Positions 6,603-15,883 of a stretch of 16,331 nt of DNA are shown here, piece by piece. A program made the translations under genes and the position numbers. The first letter of the stretch is position 1; every line of letters starts with the position of its first letter. The notes below the pieces were generated by a model. That model saw only the letters and a list, made by a program, of their open reading frames with translations. It was not told where the DNA came from and ran no database searches. This DNA is from Acidimicrobiia bacterium (GTDB lineage Bacteria; Actinomycetota; Acidimicrobiia; Spongiisociales; ZC4RG35), in NCBI GenBank assembly GCA_029865445.1, contig JAOUGY010000053.1:1-16331 (forward strand), read 5' to 3'.

Positions 6603-8363
6603 ATGTTCGCCGCCCGATTCGACGACCTGCGACCCCGAAGACGGCGTTCGTTCGAGATGACGGGACCCGACAGGGTCGTGGAAGCGACCAGCCTCGACGA
6701 AGTGGGTCCCGCGCTCGCCGCGGTCCAGGCCGAGGTCGAGGCCGGACGGTGGGTCGCCGGATGGGTCACCTACGAAGCGGCGCCGGCCTTCGACCCGGCC
6801 CTGCATGTGCGCCCTGTGAAGTCGACAGCGGTGGACGGCCTCCCGTACGTGTGGTTCGGAGTGTTCGCGGATCGGGGACCCGCCACTCCTCTCCCCCGTT
6901 CGGGGTACACCCTCGGCGAGTGGACGCCCAGGGAGTCCGCGGCCCGCCACCACGCCGGAGTCGAGACCATCCGCGGCCACATCCGATCGGGTGACACCTA
7001 CCAAGCGAACTACACGTTCCGAATCGGTGCCGACTTCGACGGTGATCCGCGGGCCCTCTACCGAGATCTGAGCCACTCCCAGAACAGCGCATACGGGGCG
7101 TTCATCGATGCCGGCCGGTGGGTGGTCGTATCTGCGTCACCCGAGTTGTTCATCGAATGGAAGCACGGCCGCATCACCTCCAAACCGATGAAAGGCACAA
7201 CTCGGCGGGGACTCGACCTCGCCGACGACGAGGAACGGCGAAGCTGGCTCGAGCACTCCGAGAAGAATCGAGCCGAGAACCTGATGATCGTGGACATGGT
7301 GCGAAACGATCTCGGCCGGATCGCCCGAACCGGCACGGTACGGGTTCCAGCCCTCTTCACGACGGAGAAGTACGACACGGTGTGGCAGCTCACCTCGACC
7401 GTCGTCGCCGAACCCCGGACCGGCACCACCCTCGTCGATGCCTTCGGTGCTCTCTTCCCGTGCGCCTCGATCACCGGCGCCCCCAAGGTGGCCACGATGG
7501 ACATCATCGCCGACCTCGAGTCGGATCCCCGCGGCGTGTACTGCGGAGCCGTCGGCTTCGGAGGTCCCGGCACGGACGGAACCCCGCAATGGGCGTTCAA
7601 CGTCGGCATCCGAACGATCCTCGTAGACCGGGAGCGCGGGCAGGCGCACTACGGCACGGGTGGTGGCATCACCTATGACTCCACGCCGAGCGACGAGTAC
7701 GACGAAGCGCTCCTGAAGGCCCGGGTCTTGGACAGGCGGTCTGCCGACTTCGAGCTGCTCGAAACCATGCGGTGGGAGCCAACATCAGGATTCCGCCACC
7801 TCCACCGCCACCTCCACCGCCTCTCCGACTCCGCCTGGTACTTCGACGTCCCGCTCGATCCGGCCGAGGTTCGCGCCGCCCTCGACCGGGCCACGGTCGG
7901 GCACGAAGCGGCGTTGCGGGTACGGCTCACCGTCGACCGCACAGGTTGGGTTCACGTCACAGCCGACCCTGCGCCAGGCCCCCCGATCGAGCCGGTAACG
8001 CTCGCCGTCGACACCGTCCCCGTCGACGCCGGAGATCCATTCCTCCACCACAAGACCACCGACCGGCGCCTGTACGAGACGGCCGCAGCACGCCGCCCCG
8101 ACGCCGATGACGTCGTGTTGGTGAACGACCGGGGCGAAGTGACCGAAACGACCATCGCCAGCCTCGCGGTCCATCTCGCGGGCCGGTGGGTCACGCCACC
8201 ACTGACCGCAGGGTGTCTCCCCGGGGTCGAGCGGGCTGCCGCGATCGAAGCCGGACTCCTCTCCGAGGCGCCAATCACGATCGACGACCTCGAACGCGCC
8301 GACGGCATCGCCAGGCTGAACTCGCTTCGAGGATGGGAAGACGCGGTCGTCGTCAGGAACTGA
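6603..8363 (+). CDS. pabB: Aminodeoxychorismate synthase component I fused to aminodeoxychorismate lyase (PabB-PabC)
   Basis: This 586-residue bifunctional enzyme should make p-aminobenzoate for folate: the PabB part converts chorismate to aminodeoxychorismate and the PabC part releases pABA and pyruvate. Residues 1 to about 375 are PabB-like. They include PMKGTTRRG (195-203) with the nucleophile Lys197 typical of aminodeoxychorismate synthase in place of the Ala of anthranilate synthase, ENLMIVDMVRNDLGRI, FPCASITGAPK and GTGGGITYDSTPSDEYDEALLKA. Residues from about 380 are a class IV PLP enzyme with FELLETMRW, HHKTTDRRLY (probable PLP Lys484), ETTIASLAV and PLTAGCLPGV. The glutamine amidotransferase partner PabA is not in the window. 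AGGAG overlaps the upstream stop, so it is probably cotranscribed with the CGNR gene. A 12-base repeat at 7793-7821 encodes HLHRHLHRL at the start of the PabC part. Confidence 0.94.
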   Translation: MFAARFDDLRPRRRRSFEMTGPDRVVEATSLDEVGPALAAVQAEVEAGRWVAGWVTYEAAPAFDPALHVRPVKSTAVDGLPYVWFGVFADRGPATPLPRSGYTLGEWTPRESAARHHAGVETIRGHIRSGDTYQANYTFRIGADFDGDPRALYRDLSHSQNSAYGAFIDAGRWVVVSASPELFIEWKHGRITSKPMKGTTRRGLDLADDEERRSWLEHSEKNRAENLMIVDMVRNDLGRIARTGTVRVPALFTTEKYDTVWQLTSTVVAEPRTGTTLVDAFGALFPCASITGAPKVATMDIIADLESDPRGVYCGAVGFGGPGTDGTPQWAFNVGIRTILVDRERGQAHYGTGGGITYDSTPSDEYDEALLKARVLDRRSADFELLETMRWEPTSGFRHLHRHLHRLSDSAWYFDVPLDPAEVRAALDRATVGHEAALRVRLTVDRTGWVHVTADPAPGPPIEPVTLAVDTVPVDAGDPFLHHKTTDRRLYETAAARRPDADDVVLVNDRGEVTETTIASLAVHLAGRWVTPPLTAGCLPGVERAAAIEAGLLSEAPITIDDLERADGIARLNSLRGWEDAVVVRN

Positions 8364-8375
8364 GACGGCAAACGA

Positions 8376-9467
8376 TCAACCGAAGGTGATGACGTTCCGC
8401 AGCGCAGCACCGGCCTGGACCTCGGCGGCGGCTTTCGCGAAGCCCTCCAGTGGGAACGTCGAAGTCACCAGTTCGTCCAGCAACAGCCGTCCGTCCCGAT
8501 ACAGTTCCACCAGGGCGGGGATGTCCTCCGCGGGAATCGACGACCCCATCTTCGAGCCGAGGATCCGCTGTCCGGCGCCCGCCAGGTATCCGAGTTCGAT
8601 CTCGGTGGTGACACCGTTCGGCGGCATGCCCACAACCACCAGCGCCCCACCCGGGCTGAGCAGCGTCATCCCGGTGTCGATGGCCCGCCCGCTCCCGGCG
8701 GTCACGAAAACATAGTCCGACCCTCGTCCATCGGTGAGGTCATCGATCACACCTCGGGCCTCGTCGGGCCGTGCCGTGTGCGTGGCACCGAACCGACCGG
8801 CCGCCGCCAGCTTCGACGGCTCCAAGTCGACCGCCACGATGTGGCCGGCCCCTCTCACCCGGGCGCCCTGGACCGCGTTGAGCCCCACTCCGCCCGCTCC
8901 CACGACCGCCACCGAGCAGCCGGCCTCGATGTCGGCGGTGCGTGTGACGGCGCCGAAGCCGGTGATGACACCACAGGCCAGCAGGCACGCCACCTCCGGA
9001 GCCATCTCGTCGGGAACCGCCACCGCCTGCGATCTGTCCACGACGACCGAGCCTGCGAACCCCGCCACCTTGAGTCCCTGCGAGAGAGGTTCGCCGGCCG
9101 GCGTGTGCACGCGGGTAGCCCCGTCGAGGGCGAACGGTGTCCGGCAGAACGTGTGCATCCCCCGGGCGCAGAAAGCACAGGTTCCACAGGAGCGGATGAG
9201 CGTGATGACCACCCGGCCGCCCGGCGACATGTCATCCACCCCGTCGCCGACGTCGGTTACGACACCGGCAGTCTCGTGCCCGAACACCGACGGCGTGTAG
9301 TCACCCCACTTGCCGCCCATGAAGAAGAGGTCACTGTGACAGATGGCGGTCGCCTCCACGGCCACCCTGACCTCACCCGGGCCGGGGGGATCCACGACCA
9401 CCCCTTCGACGCGGTGCGGTTCCTCGGGTGATCGGGAGACGAGCGCCCTCGTCTCGATTCGAGTCAC
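8376..9467 (-). CDS. Zinc-dependent alcohol dehydrogenase (MDR superfamily)
   Basis: This 363-residue NAD(P)-linked oxidoreductase is of the medium-chain type. Catalytic zinc ligands are visible as C43 in AICHSDLF and H64-E65 in GHETAGVV. The four structural-zinc cysteines are in SCGTCAFCARGMHTFC (C94, C97, C100, C108). The Rossmann motif is VAVVGAGGVGLNAVQGA, with an acidic VDLEPSKL that favours NAD. Overall it resembles class III/NDMA-type alcohol dehydrogenases, but the substrate cannot be read. The GTG at 9467 is chosen because it overlaps the upstream stop by 4 bases (GTGA). A much longer open frame continues upstream, but there it is only antisense or out of frame to the hydroxyisobutyrate-dehydrogenase-like gene. 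It is the last gene of the three-gene cassette and converges with pabB with 12 bases between the stops. Confidence 0.92.
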   Translation of the reverse strand: MTRIETRALVSRSPEEPHRVEGVVVDPPGPGEVRVAVEATAICHSDLFFMGGKWGDYTPSVFGHETAGVVTDVGDGVDDMSPGGRVVITLIRSCGTCAFCARGMHTFCRTPFALDGATRVHTPAGEPLSQGLKVAGFAGSVVVDRSQAVAVPDEMAPEVACLLACGVITGFGAVTRTADIEAGCSVAVVGAGGVGLNAVQGARVRGAGHIVAVDLEPSKLAAAGRFGATHTARPDEARGVIDDLTDGRGSDYVFVTAGSGRAIDTGMTLLSPGGALVVVGMPPNGVTTEIELGYLAGAGQRILGSKMGSSIPAEDIPALVELYRDGRLLLDELVTSTFPLEGFAKAAAEVQAGAALRNVITFG

Positions 9468-10372
9468 GTCAGGATCTCGGGGAACCCGGGTGCCCGGAGC
9501 TCGGTGCCAAGGGCGTCCTCGAGCATCTTCACCACCATCGGCGACCAGGCGTTCCCTCCGTATTGCTGACGGGCTTTGATGAACTGCTGCTCGACCAGGC
9601 CCGCCAGCTCGAGGGGCACCCCGTATTCGGTCCCCATCCGGTGGGCGAACCCGAGGTCCTTGCAGGCGAGATCCATCGTGAATCCGATGTTGTAGGACCC
9701 GCTGAGGATCACCTGGCTCTCGGTTTCGTGGACGAAGCTGTTGCCGGAGCTGGCACGGATCACCTCGAACGCCTTCGTGAGGTCGAGTCCGCCCCGCTTG
9801 GCGAGCATCAGGGCTTCGCCGGCGGCCACCAGATGGATGAAGGCGAGCATGTTGGTGATCACCTTGATGTCCGAGGCCGACCCCAACGCACCCATGTAGA
9901 TGACCGGGTCGCCCATCGCCTCCAACTGAGTGCGGTGCGCCTCGAACACGCTCTCCTCGCCACCCACGATCACCGTGATGTCGCCGTGGGCGGCCTTGTG
10001 GACACCGCCGGTCACAGGAGCCTCCAGGGTGGCAACACCCCGTTCGGCAGCACGAGCGGCCAGGGCCTTCAACTCGTGAAGGTCGTTCGTGCTCATGTCG
10101 ATCCAGGTCGACCCCGGCCGGGCACCCTCGAAGACGCCATTCGGCCCCGCCACAACGGCGGCGACGGCCGCCGGAGAGGGAAGGCAGGTGTAGACGCTGG
10201 CGGCTGACGACGCCACCTCGGCGGGTGAGCCTGCCCACTGTGCTCCCTGTTCCAGCAGCGGAAGGGCCGCCTCTTGGGAAAGGTCGTGGACCAGGACGTC
10301 GAAACCCGCCCGCAGCAGGCTCGAGGCCAGATGCACACCGAGGTTCCCCAGGCCGATGAATCCACACGCCAT
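9464..10372 (-). CDS. NAD(P)-dependent 3-hydroxyisobutyrate dehydrogenase-like (beta-hydroxyacid dehydrogenase) protein
   Basis: This protein has 302 residues from the preferred ATG. The N-terminal Rossmann motif is GFIGLGNLG (4-12). The substrate-binding motif is APVTGGVHKAAHGDITVIVGG (118-138), and the catalytic Lys170 lies in SDIKVITNMLAF. These order the protein within the family that oxidises or reduces 3-hydroxyacids such as 3-hydroxyisobutyrate, tartronate semialdehyde or related sugar-acid products. The ATG at 10372 is preferred over an in-frame GTG at 10387 because GAAGGGA sits 7 bases upstream and the Rossmann fold then starts at residue 2. It begins 11 bases after the dehydratase-like gene ends and overlaps the alcohol dehydrogenase start, so the three are coupled. 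Confidence 0.92.
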   Translation of the reverse strand: MACGFIGLGNLGVHLASSLLRAGFDVLVHDLSQEAALPLLEQGAQWAGSPAEVASSAASVYTCLPSPAAVAAVVAGPNGVFEGARPGSTWIDMSTNDLHELKALAARAAERGVATLEAPVTGGVHKAAHGDITVIVGGEESVFEAHRTQLEAMGDPVIYMGALGSASDIKVITNMLAFIHLVAAGEALMLAKRGGLDLTKAFEVIRASSGNSFVHETESQVILSGSYNIGFTMDLACKDLGFAHRMGTEYGVPLELAGLVEQQFIKARQQYGGNAWSPMVVKMLEDALGTELRAPGFPEILT

Positions 10373-10383
10373 GGAGATTCCCT

Positions 10384-11562
10384 TCACTCGTCGTTCATTT
10401 CCAGGTGGAGAAGTTCACCCTCGTATGGATGATTCAGGGCGACTTCGACGTCGAGTTCGACACCGAGCCCGGGTTCGGTGGGCGGGATGATGTATCCGTC
10501 CTCCCACTCGAGGGGGCGTTTGAGGATGTCTGCGTGGAACCCGCCCCAGTCGAGGATGCTCTCTTGGATCAGGAAGTTGGGCGAGCAGGCGGAGAGATGG
10601 ATGTCGGCGGCGGCGGCGATCGGCCCGCAGTAGAGATGAGGTGCGATCACGGCGTGGTGCGCTTCGGCCATCCCGGCGATCTTCTTGCCTTCGAGCAGAC
10701 CCCCCACCCGGCCCAATGCCATCTGCAGGATCGATGCGGCGCCGGTCTGGAGCACCCGGGCGAACTCGTATTTGGTGGTGAGCCGCTCTCCGGTGGCGAT
10801 GGGGATGGTGGTGGCTCTTGCCACATCGGCCATCCGTTCCGGCACCTCGGGAGGGGTCGGCTCCTCGAACCAGAGCGGGTCGTACTGTTCGAGGCGGCGG
10901 GCCAGGCGAATCGCTCCGGACGGTGTCATCTGCCCGTGCGTCCCGAACAGGAGGTCGGCCCGGTCCCCCACCGCCTCCCGCAGCGTGCGGACGAACCGCT
11001 CGCTCAGATCCAGCGCCTCCAACGACGGCTGGCGGGGATCGAGCGCCGTGTAGGGCCCGAACGGGTCGAACTTGACCGCGGTGAATCCCCGTTCGACATA
11101 GGCAACGGCCCGCTCCGCAGCCAGATCCGGATCCGAATAGACGGTGGTGTCCTCTCCCGGGTCCGGGTACAGGTAGGTGTACGAACGGAGCTTCTCTCGG
11201 ACCCGACCACCCAACAGGTCGTAGACGGGTCGGCCCGTCTCCTTCCCGATGATGTCCCAGCACGCCATCTCGATCCCACTCAGGATCCCGAGGATCGACG
11301 TGTCGGGACGTTGGGTGTACCCGCTCGAGTAGATGATCCGCCACAGGCGTTCGATCCGGAACGGATCGGCACCGATGACGTGCCGGTCGACGACGTCTTC
11401 GATCATCTGGGCGACGACCTGGGGGTGGAACGGAACTGAGTACACCTCGCCGAATCCGACCACGCCGGTGTCGGTCACGAGCTTGAGGAAAACCCAGTAA
11501 CGGCCACCGAATCCGGGCGGCGGAACACCTACGACGAAGGTCTCACACTCTGCGACATGCAT
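10384..11562 (-). CDS. Enolase-superfamily (mandelate racemase/muconate lactonizing) protein, sugar-acid dehydratase-like
   Basis: This 392-residue protein has the N-terminal capping domain and a C-terminal barrel. Seen are GFGEVYSVPFH, LSGIEMACWDIIGKETGRPVY, LLGG, TAVKFDPFGPY (161-171), WFEEP (231-235), ATGER (256-260) and APHLYCGPIAAAADIHL (307-323, possible catalytic H309). The pattern is closest to the D-galactonate/D-mannonate dehydratase branch. Aligned by eye with DgoD (D183-F-H185-G-R), the first metal-ligand position reads G207-T-H209-G-Q, so the usual Asp appears to be Gly while the catalytic His is kept. E233 or E234 and E259 could be the other metal ligands. This may mark a distinct subfamily. 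No near Shine-Dalgarno is seen before the ATG at 11562. It leads the three-gene catabolic cassette and lies 40 bases downstream of typA. Confidence 0.88.
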   Translation of the reverse strand: MHVAECETFVVGVPPPGFGGRYWVFLKLVTDTGVVGFGEVYSVPFHPQVVAQMIEDVVDRHVIGADPFRIERLWRIIYSSGYTQRPDTSILGILSGIEMACWDIIGKETGRPVYDLLGGRVREKLRSYTYLYPDPGEDTTVYSDPDLAAERAVAYVERGFTAVKFDPFGPYTALDPRQPSLEALDLSERFVRTLREAVGDRADLLFGTHGQMTPSGAIRLARRLEQYDPLWFEEPTPPEVPERMADVARATTIPIATGERLTTKYEFARVLQTGAASILQMALGRVGGLLEGKKIAGMAEAHHAVIAPHLYCGPIAAAADIHLSACSPNFLIQESILDWGGFHADILKRPLEWEDGYIIPPTEPGLGVELDVEVALNHPYEGELLHLEMNDE

Positions 11563-11602
11563 GGGCCGGGCGAGCCTAGCCTCCCCCGACGCGGCGCTCG
11601 TT

Positions 11603-13447
<1,845 letters not shown>

Positions 13448-13469
13448 GCTACCGGGTCGGAAGGCGGGC

Positions 13470-14024
13470 TCAGCCGAGGAGATCCGAAGGGCGGAAGCCG
13501 ACGGGGAACGGATCGGTGACTTCGAACGCGTTGCTGCCCGAGACCCGACGGCGCTCCCCGAGGGTCTCGCCTTCCAACCCGTACTCGATCACCGTCACCG
13601 GGTCATCCGGATCGATCACCCAGTAATGCTGGAGACCGGCGGCGCCATATTCCGCCGGCTTGTCCACCAGGTCCACGCCGCGATGCCCTGGCGAGAGGAT
13701 CTCGACCGCGACGAGTGGAGCCACGCTCAAGAACGGTCCCGACGTATCACGCGGGACAACCACCACATCCGGACGCCGGACCTCGAGATCAGGATCGTGC
13801 CCGAGATGCCAGTCGATGTCACCCCGGACCTTCAACCCTTGCCCGGCAAGGGCGTCCCGGAGGATGGCCACGAGCTCGAACAACACGTCCTGATGCCGCA
13901 TCGTCGGTGACGGGCTCACGACCAGCTCACCCCGGACCACCTCGAACCGGTCTTCGGTGCCCATCCCCAGCCACTCGGGGAGGGTGACTCGGGAGGGAAG
14001 CACTCGTTCTGACATCGCATACAC
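13470..14024 (-). CDS. Uma2-family (DUF820) PD-(D/E)XK endonuclease-like protein
   Basis: This 184-residue protein has the Uma2 pattern. Its N-terminal RFEVVRGELVVSPSPTMRHQ carries E28 and H44. The putative nuclease core is RRPDVVVV (D86) followed by VAVEILSPGHRGVDLVDKPAEY (E108, K122), then HYWVIDPDD. Uma2 proteins are abundant in cyanobacteria and actinobacteria. They have the restriction-endonuclease fold, but their biological role is not established. The ATG at 14024 has GAGAGG 10 bases upstream; an in-frame ATG at 14015 is less well placed. It is probably cotranscribed with typA by proximity (22 bases). The divergent small gene starts 97 bases away. Confidence 0.9.
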   Translation of the reverse strand: MYAMSERVLPSRVTLPEWLGMGTEDRFEVVRGELVVSPSPTMRHQDVLFELVAILRDALAGQGLKVRGDIDWHLGHDPDLEVRRPDVVVVPRDTSGPFLSVAPLVAVEILSPGHRGVDLVDKPAEYGAAGLQHYWVIDPDDPVTVIEYGLEGETLGERRRVSGSNAFEVTDPFPVGFRPSDLLG

Positions 14025-14121
14025 AGGGTACCTCTCGTTGTCCTACATCGGCTGTCGCCGAGCTACGGCCCGGCTGTGACATTTCCTTGAGCGAGGATCG
14101 AAGGTGCCGACAGGAGCGGGT
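14025..14121. promoter_or_regulatory. Divergent intergenic region between the Uma2 and YjfB-like genes
   Basis: This 97-base gap must hold the promoters of both genes. I see the Shine-Dalgarno sites at each end, a repeated CGGCTGT, and a weak 4-bp hairpin GCCG-AGCTA-CGGC, but no convincing promoter hexamers or operator. Confidence 0.3.
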
Positions 14122-14319
14122 ATGGACGTCTCTCAGGCAGCACAAGTGGATGCGCTGGTACAGGCCGCCACCGCCCCTGCCCAGACCGCCGCCGCGGTCG
14201 ACGTTGCCGTGCTCGGACAGGTGCTCGACATGGCCAAGACCCAGAACGGGGCCCTCCTCGACATGATGCGGGACACGCTCAGCGCCAGCCTCGGCCAGAC
14301 CCTCGACGTCCGGTTCTGA
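14122..14319 (+). CDS. Small YjfB-like (putative motility-associated) protein
   Basis: This 65-residue protein begins MDVSQAAQVDALVQAAT and continues with a helix VAVLGQVLDMAKTQNGALLDMMR. The plan, an MD(I/V)S/A start, an Ala/Gln-rich segment, and then a VLxxAMDMAxxQxxxLLxMM helix, resembles the YjfB family named putative motility protein in Bacillus subtilis. The similarity is by eye and low-complexity composition limits confidence. The ATG at 14122 is chosen over the GTG at 14104 because AGGAG lies 6 bases upstream. No flagellar or chemotaxis genes lie in the window, so the context gives no support for motility. It converges with the MttB-like gene, with 10 bases between their ends. Confidence 0.7.
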   Translation: MDVSQAAQVDALVQAATAPAQTAAAVDVAVLGQVLDMAKTQNGALLDMMRDTLSASLGQTLDVRF

Positions 14320-14329
14320 AAGCGGTCGA

Positions 14330-15847
14330 TCAGGCCGAGCCGCCGTCGAGCCGCCGCCCGACGAAGTCGTCGAGTTCAGCCCGGATGGAATCATCGAGTG
14401 GAGGCGTTTCATAGTCGGCCAGCACCTTGCGGTACAGGTCGTGGGCCCGTTCCACCGTGGTCCTGGCGCCGCCCAGGTTCCACGCTTCGAAGTTCTGCCA
14501 GTCGGAGACGATCGGTGAGTAGAACGCCGATTCGTACCGCTCCAGCGTGTGCGGCGAGCCGAAGAAGTGCCCGCCCGGCCCCACCTGGGCGATGGCGTCC
14601 ACCGCCAGTTCGGCGTCGTCGACGACCAGCGGGGTGAGGAACTCGCTCATCATCTGCAACATCTCGATGTCGACCACGAACTTCTCGAAGCTCGCCACCA
14701 GCCCGCCCTCCATCCACCCGGCTCCGTGCATCACCAGGTTGGCGTGGCCCATCACCGCCCCCCACAGCGACATCTGGGATTCGTAGGCGGCCTGGGCGTC
14801 GACGGCGTTGGCGGCGTTGGCGTTCGACGACCGGTACGGCAGCCCGTAGCGGCGGGCGAGCTGACCCCCGGCGAGGGCCGCCCGGGTGTATTCGGGTGTG
14901 CCGAACGCGGGCGAACCGGAACGCATGTCGACGTTCGACGTGAACCCGCCGTACACGACCGGTGACCCGGGACCGACCAGCTGGGTGAAGGCGATGGCCG
15001 CCAGCGCCTCGGCGTTCTGCTGGGCGAGCGCTCCGGCGATCGAGGCGGGAGCCATGGCACCCGACAGCGTGAAGGGCGTGATGACCACCACCTGATTCAT
15101 CTTTGCCATCTCGATCAGTCCTTCGATCATGGGACCGTCGAGGCGGAGCGGGGAGGAGGTGTTGACGATGGTGAAGAGCGAGGGCTCTGTCGCCAGTTGG
15201 TCACGGGTGATGCCACGCCCGATGCGGACGATTTCGAGGGCATCCACGATCCGCCGGCGGCCGAGGGCATAGGCGTGAAAGACCTTGTCGGTCAGGGTCA
15301 CGAAGGCCGACAGCGCCTGCAGATGGCGGGTTTCGGGCGGTAGGTCGACCGGCTCCACCGGGTACCCGCCGAAGGCGTGGATGATGTTGAAGCTCTGTCC
15401 AAGCCGGAGGAAGTCCTGATAATCGGCGAAGTTCCCGACCCGCCGCCCGCCGTCCAGCGACGACGAGTTGGGTGCGCTCGCCACCGTACAGAACACGGTC
15501 TCGTTCCCACCCACGGTGACGTGGTGAGCCGGATTGCGGGCGTGCATGGTGAACGAGGCGGGGGCGCCCGCCACCAGCTCGGTGACCATCTCCCGATCGA
15601 ATCGGACCCGCTCTCCGTCGACGGCGGCACCGTGAGCTTCGAGGAGCGCAGTCGCCTCCGGGTGCAGGAAGTCCATGCCGGTGGTTTCGAGGATCCTCAG
15701 AGAGGCGTCGTGGATGAGCTCGATCTGGTCCTCGGTCAATACCTCGATTGGGCGGTACGGATTGCGCACGGTGCGCCAATCGAGCTGACGGACACCACCG
15801 GTCCGGCTCGACCGACGATCGGCTCGGGCGGACCGTTCACGGGGCAT
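14330..15847 (-). CDS. Trimethylamine methyltransferase (MttB) family protein, non-pyrrolysine type
   Basis: This 505-residue protein is of the MttB superfamily, corrinoid-dependent methyltransferases that demethylate quaternary amines. Typical stretches are RNPYRPIEVLTEDQIELIHDASLRILE written across residues 28-54, GGFTSNVDMRSGSPAFG (300-316), GGQLARRYGLPYRSSNANA (327-345) and the segment around MSLWGAVMGHANLVMHGAGW (359-378). The frame has no internal TAG, so it is of the large pyrrolysine-free group that includes the glycine-betaine methyltransferase MtgB. The true substrate (betaine, carnitine, proline betaine or other) cannot be read. No corrinoid protein gene is in the window. The ATG at 15847 has no strong Shine-Dalgarno; the first 22 residues are basic and poorly conserved, so a later start is possible. 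The thioesterase stop lies 36 bases upstream, consistent with one operon. Confidence 0.9.
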   Translation of the reverse strand: MPRERSARADRRSSRTGGVRQLDWRTVRNPYRPIEVLTEDQIELIHDASLRILETTGMDFLHPEATALLEAHGAAVDGERVRFDREMVTELVAGAPASFTMHARNPAHHVTVGGNETVFCTVASAPNSSSLDGGRRVGNFADYQDFLRLGQSFNIIHAFGGYPVEPVDLPPETRHLQALSAFVTLTDKVFHAYALGRRRIVDALEIVRIGRGITRDQLATEPSLFTIVNTSSPLRLDGPMIEGLIEMAKMNQVVVITPFTLSGAMAPASIAGALAQQNAEALAAIAFTQLVGPGSPVVYGGFTSNVDMRSGSPAFGTPEYTRAALAGGQLARRYGLPYRSSNANAANAVDAQAAYESQMSLWGAVMGHANLVMHGAGWMEGGLVASFEKFVVDIEMLQMMSEFLTPLVVDDAELAVDAIAQVGPGGHFFGSPHTLERYESAFYSPIVSDWQNFEAWNLGGARTTVERAHDLYRKVLADYETPPLDDSIRAELDDFVGRRLDGGSA

Positions 15848-15883
15848 GGCGGAACAGTAGTTGCCGAGAGCCCCGCGGCACCC

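Noticed and set aside
5916..7076. N-terminal extension of the 69-residue minus-strand gene to 456 residues
   Set aside because: It runs antisense through the CGNR regulator and pabB; the ATG at 5915 has its own Shine-Dalgarno.
7793..7821. Short tandem repeat, 12-base unit repeated 2.4 times
   Set aside because: Lies inside the PabC domain and simply encodes HLHRHLHRL, a usual His/Arg/Leu helix of this family; not a CRISPR or mobile element.
8348..8394. Inverted repeat CGTCGTCA / TGATGACG across the convergent stops of pabB and the alcohol dehydrogenase
   Set aside because: 8 pairs with one wobble and a 31-base loop, wholly within coding ends; too weak to call a terminator.
9468..10367. N-terminal extension of the zinc alcohol dehydrogenase to 663 residues
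   Set aside because: The extra part is an alternative frame of the hydroxyacid dehydrogenase gene; the MDR domain starts at the GTG at 9467.
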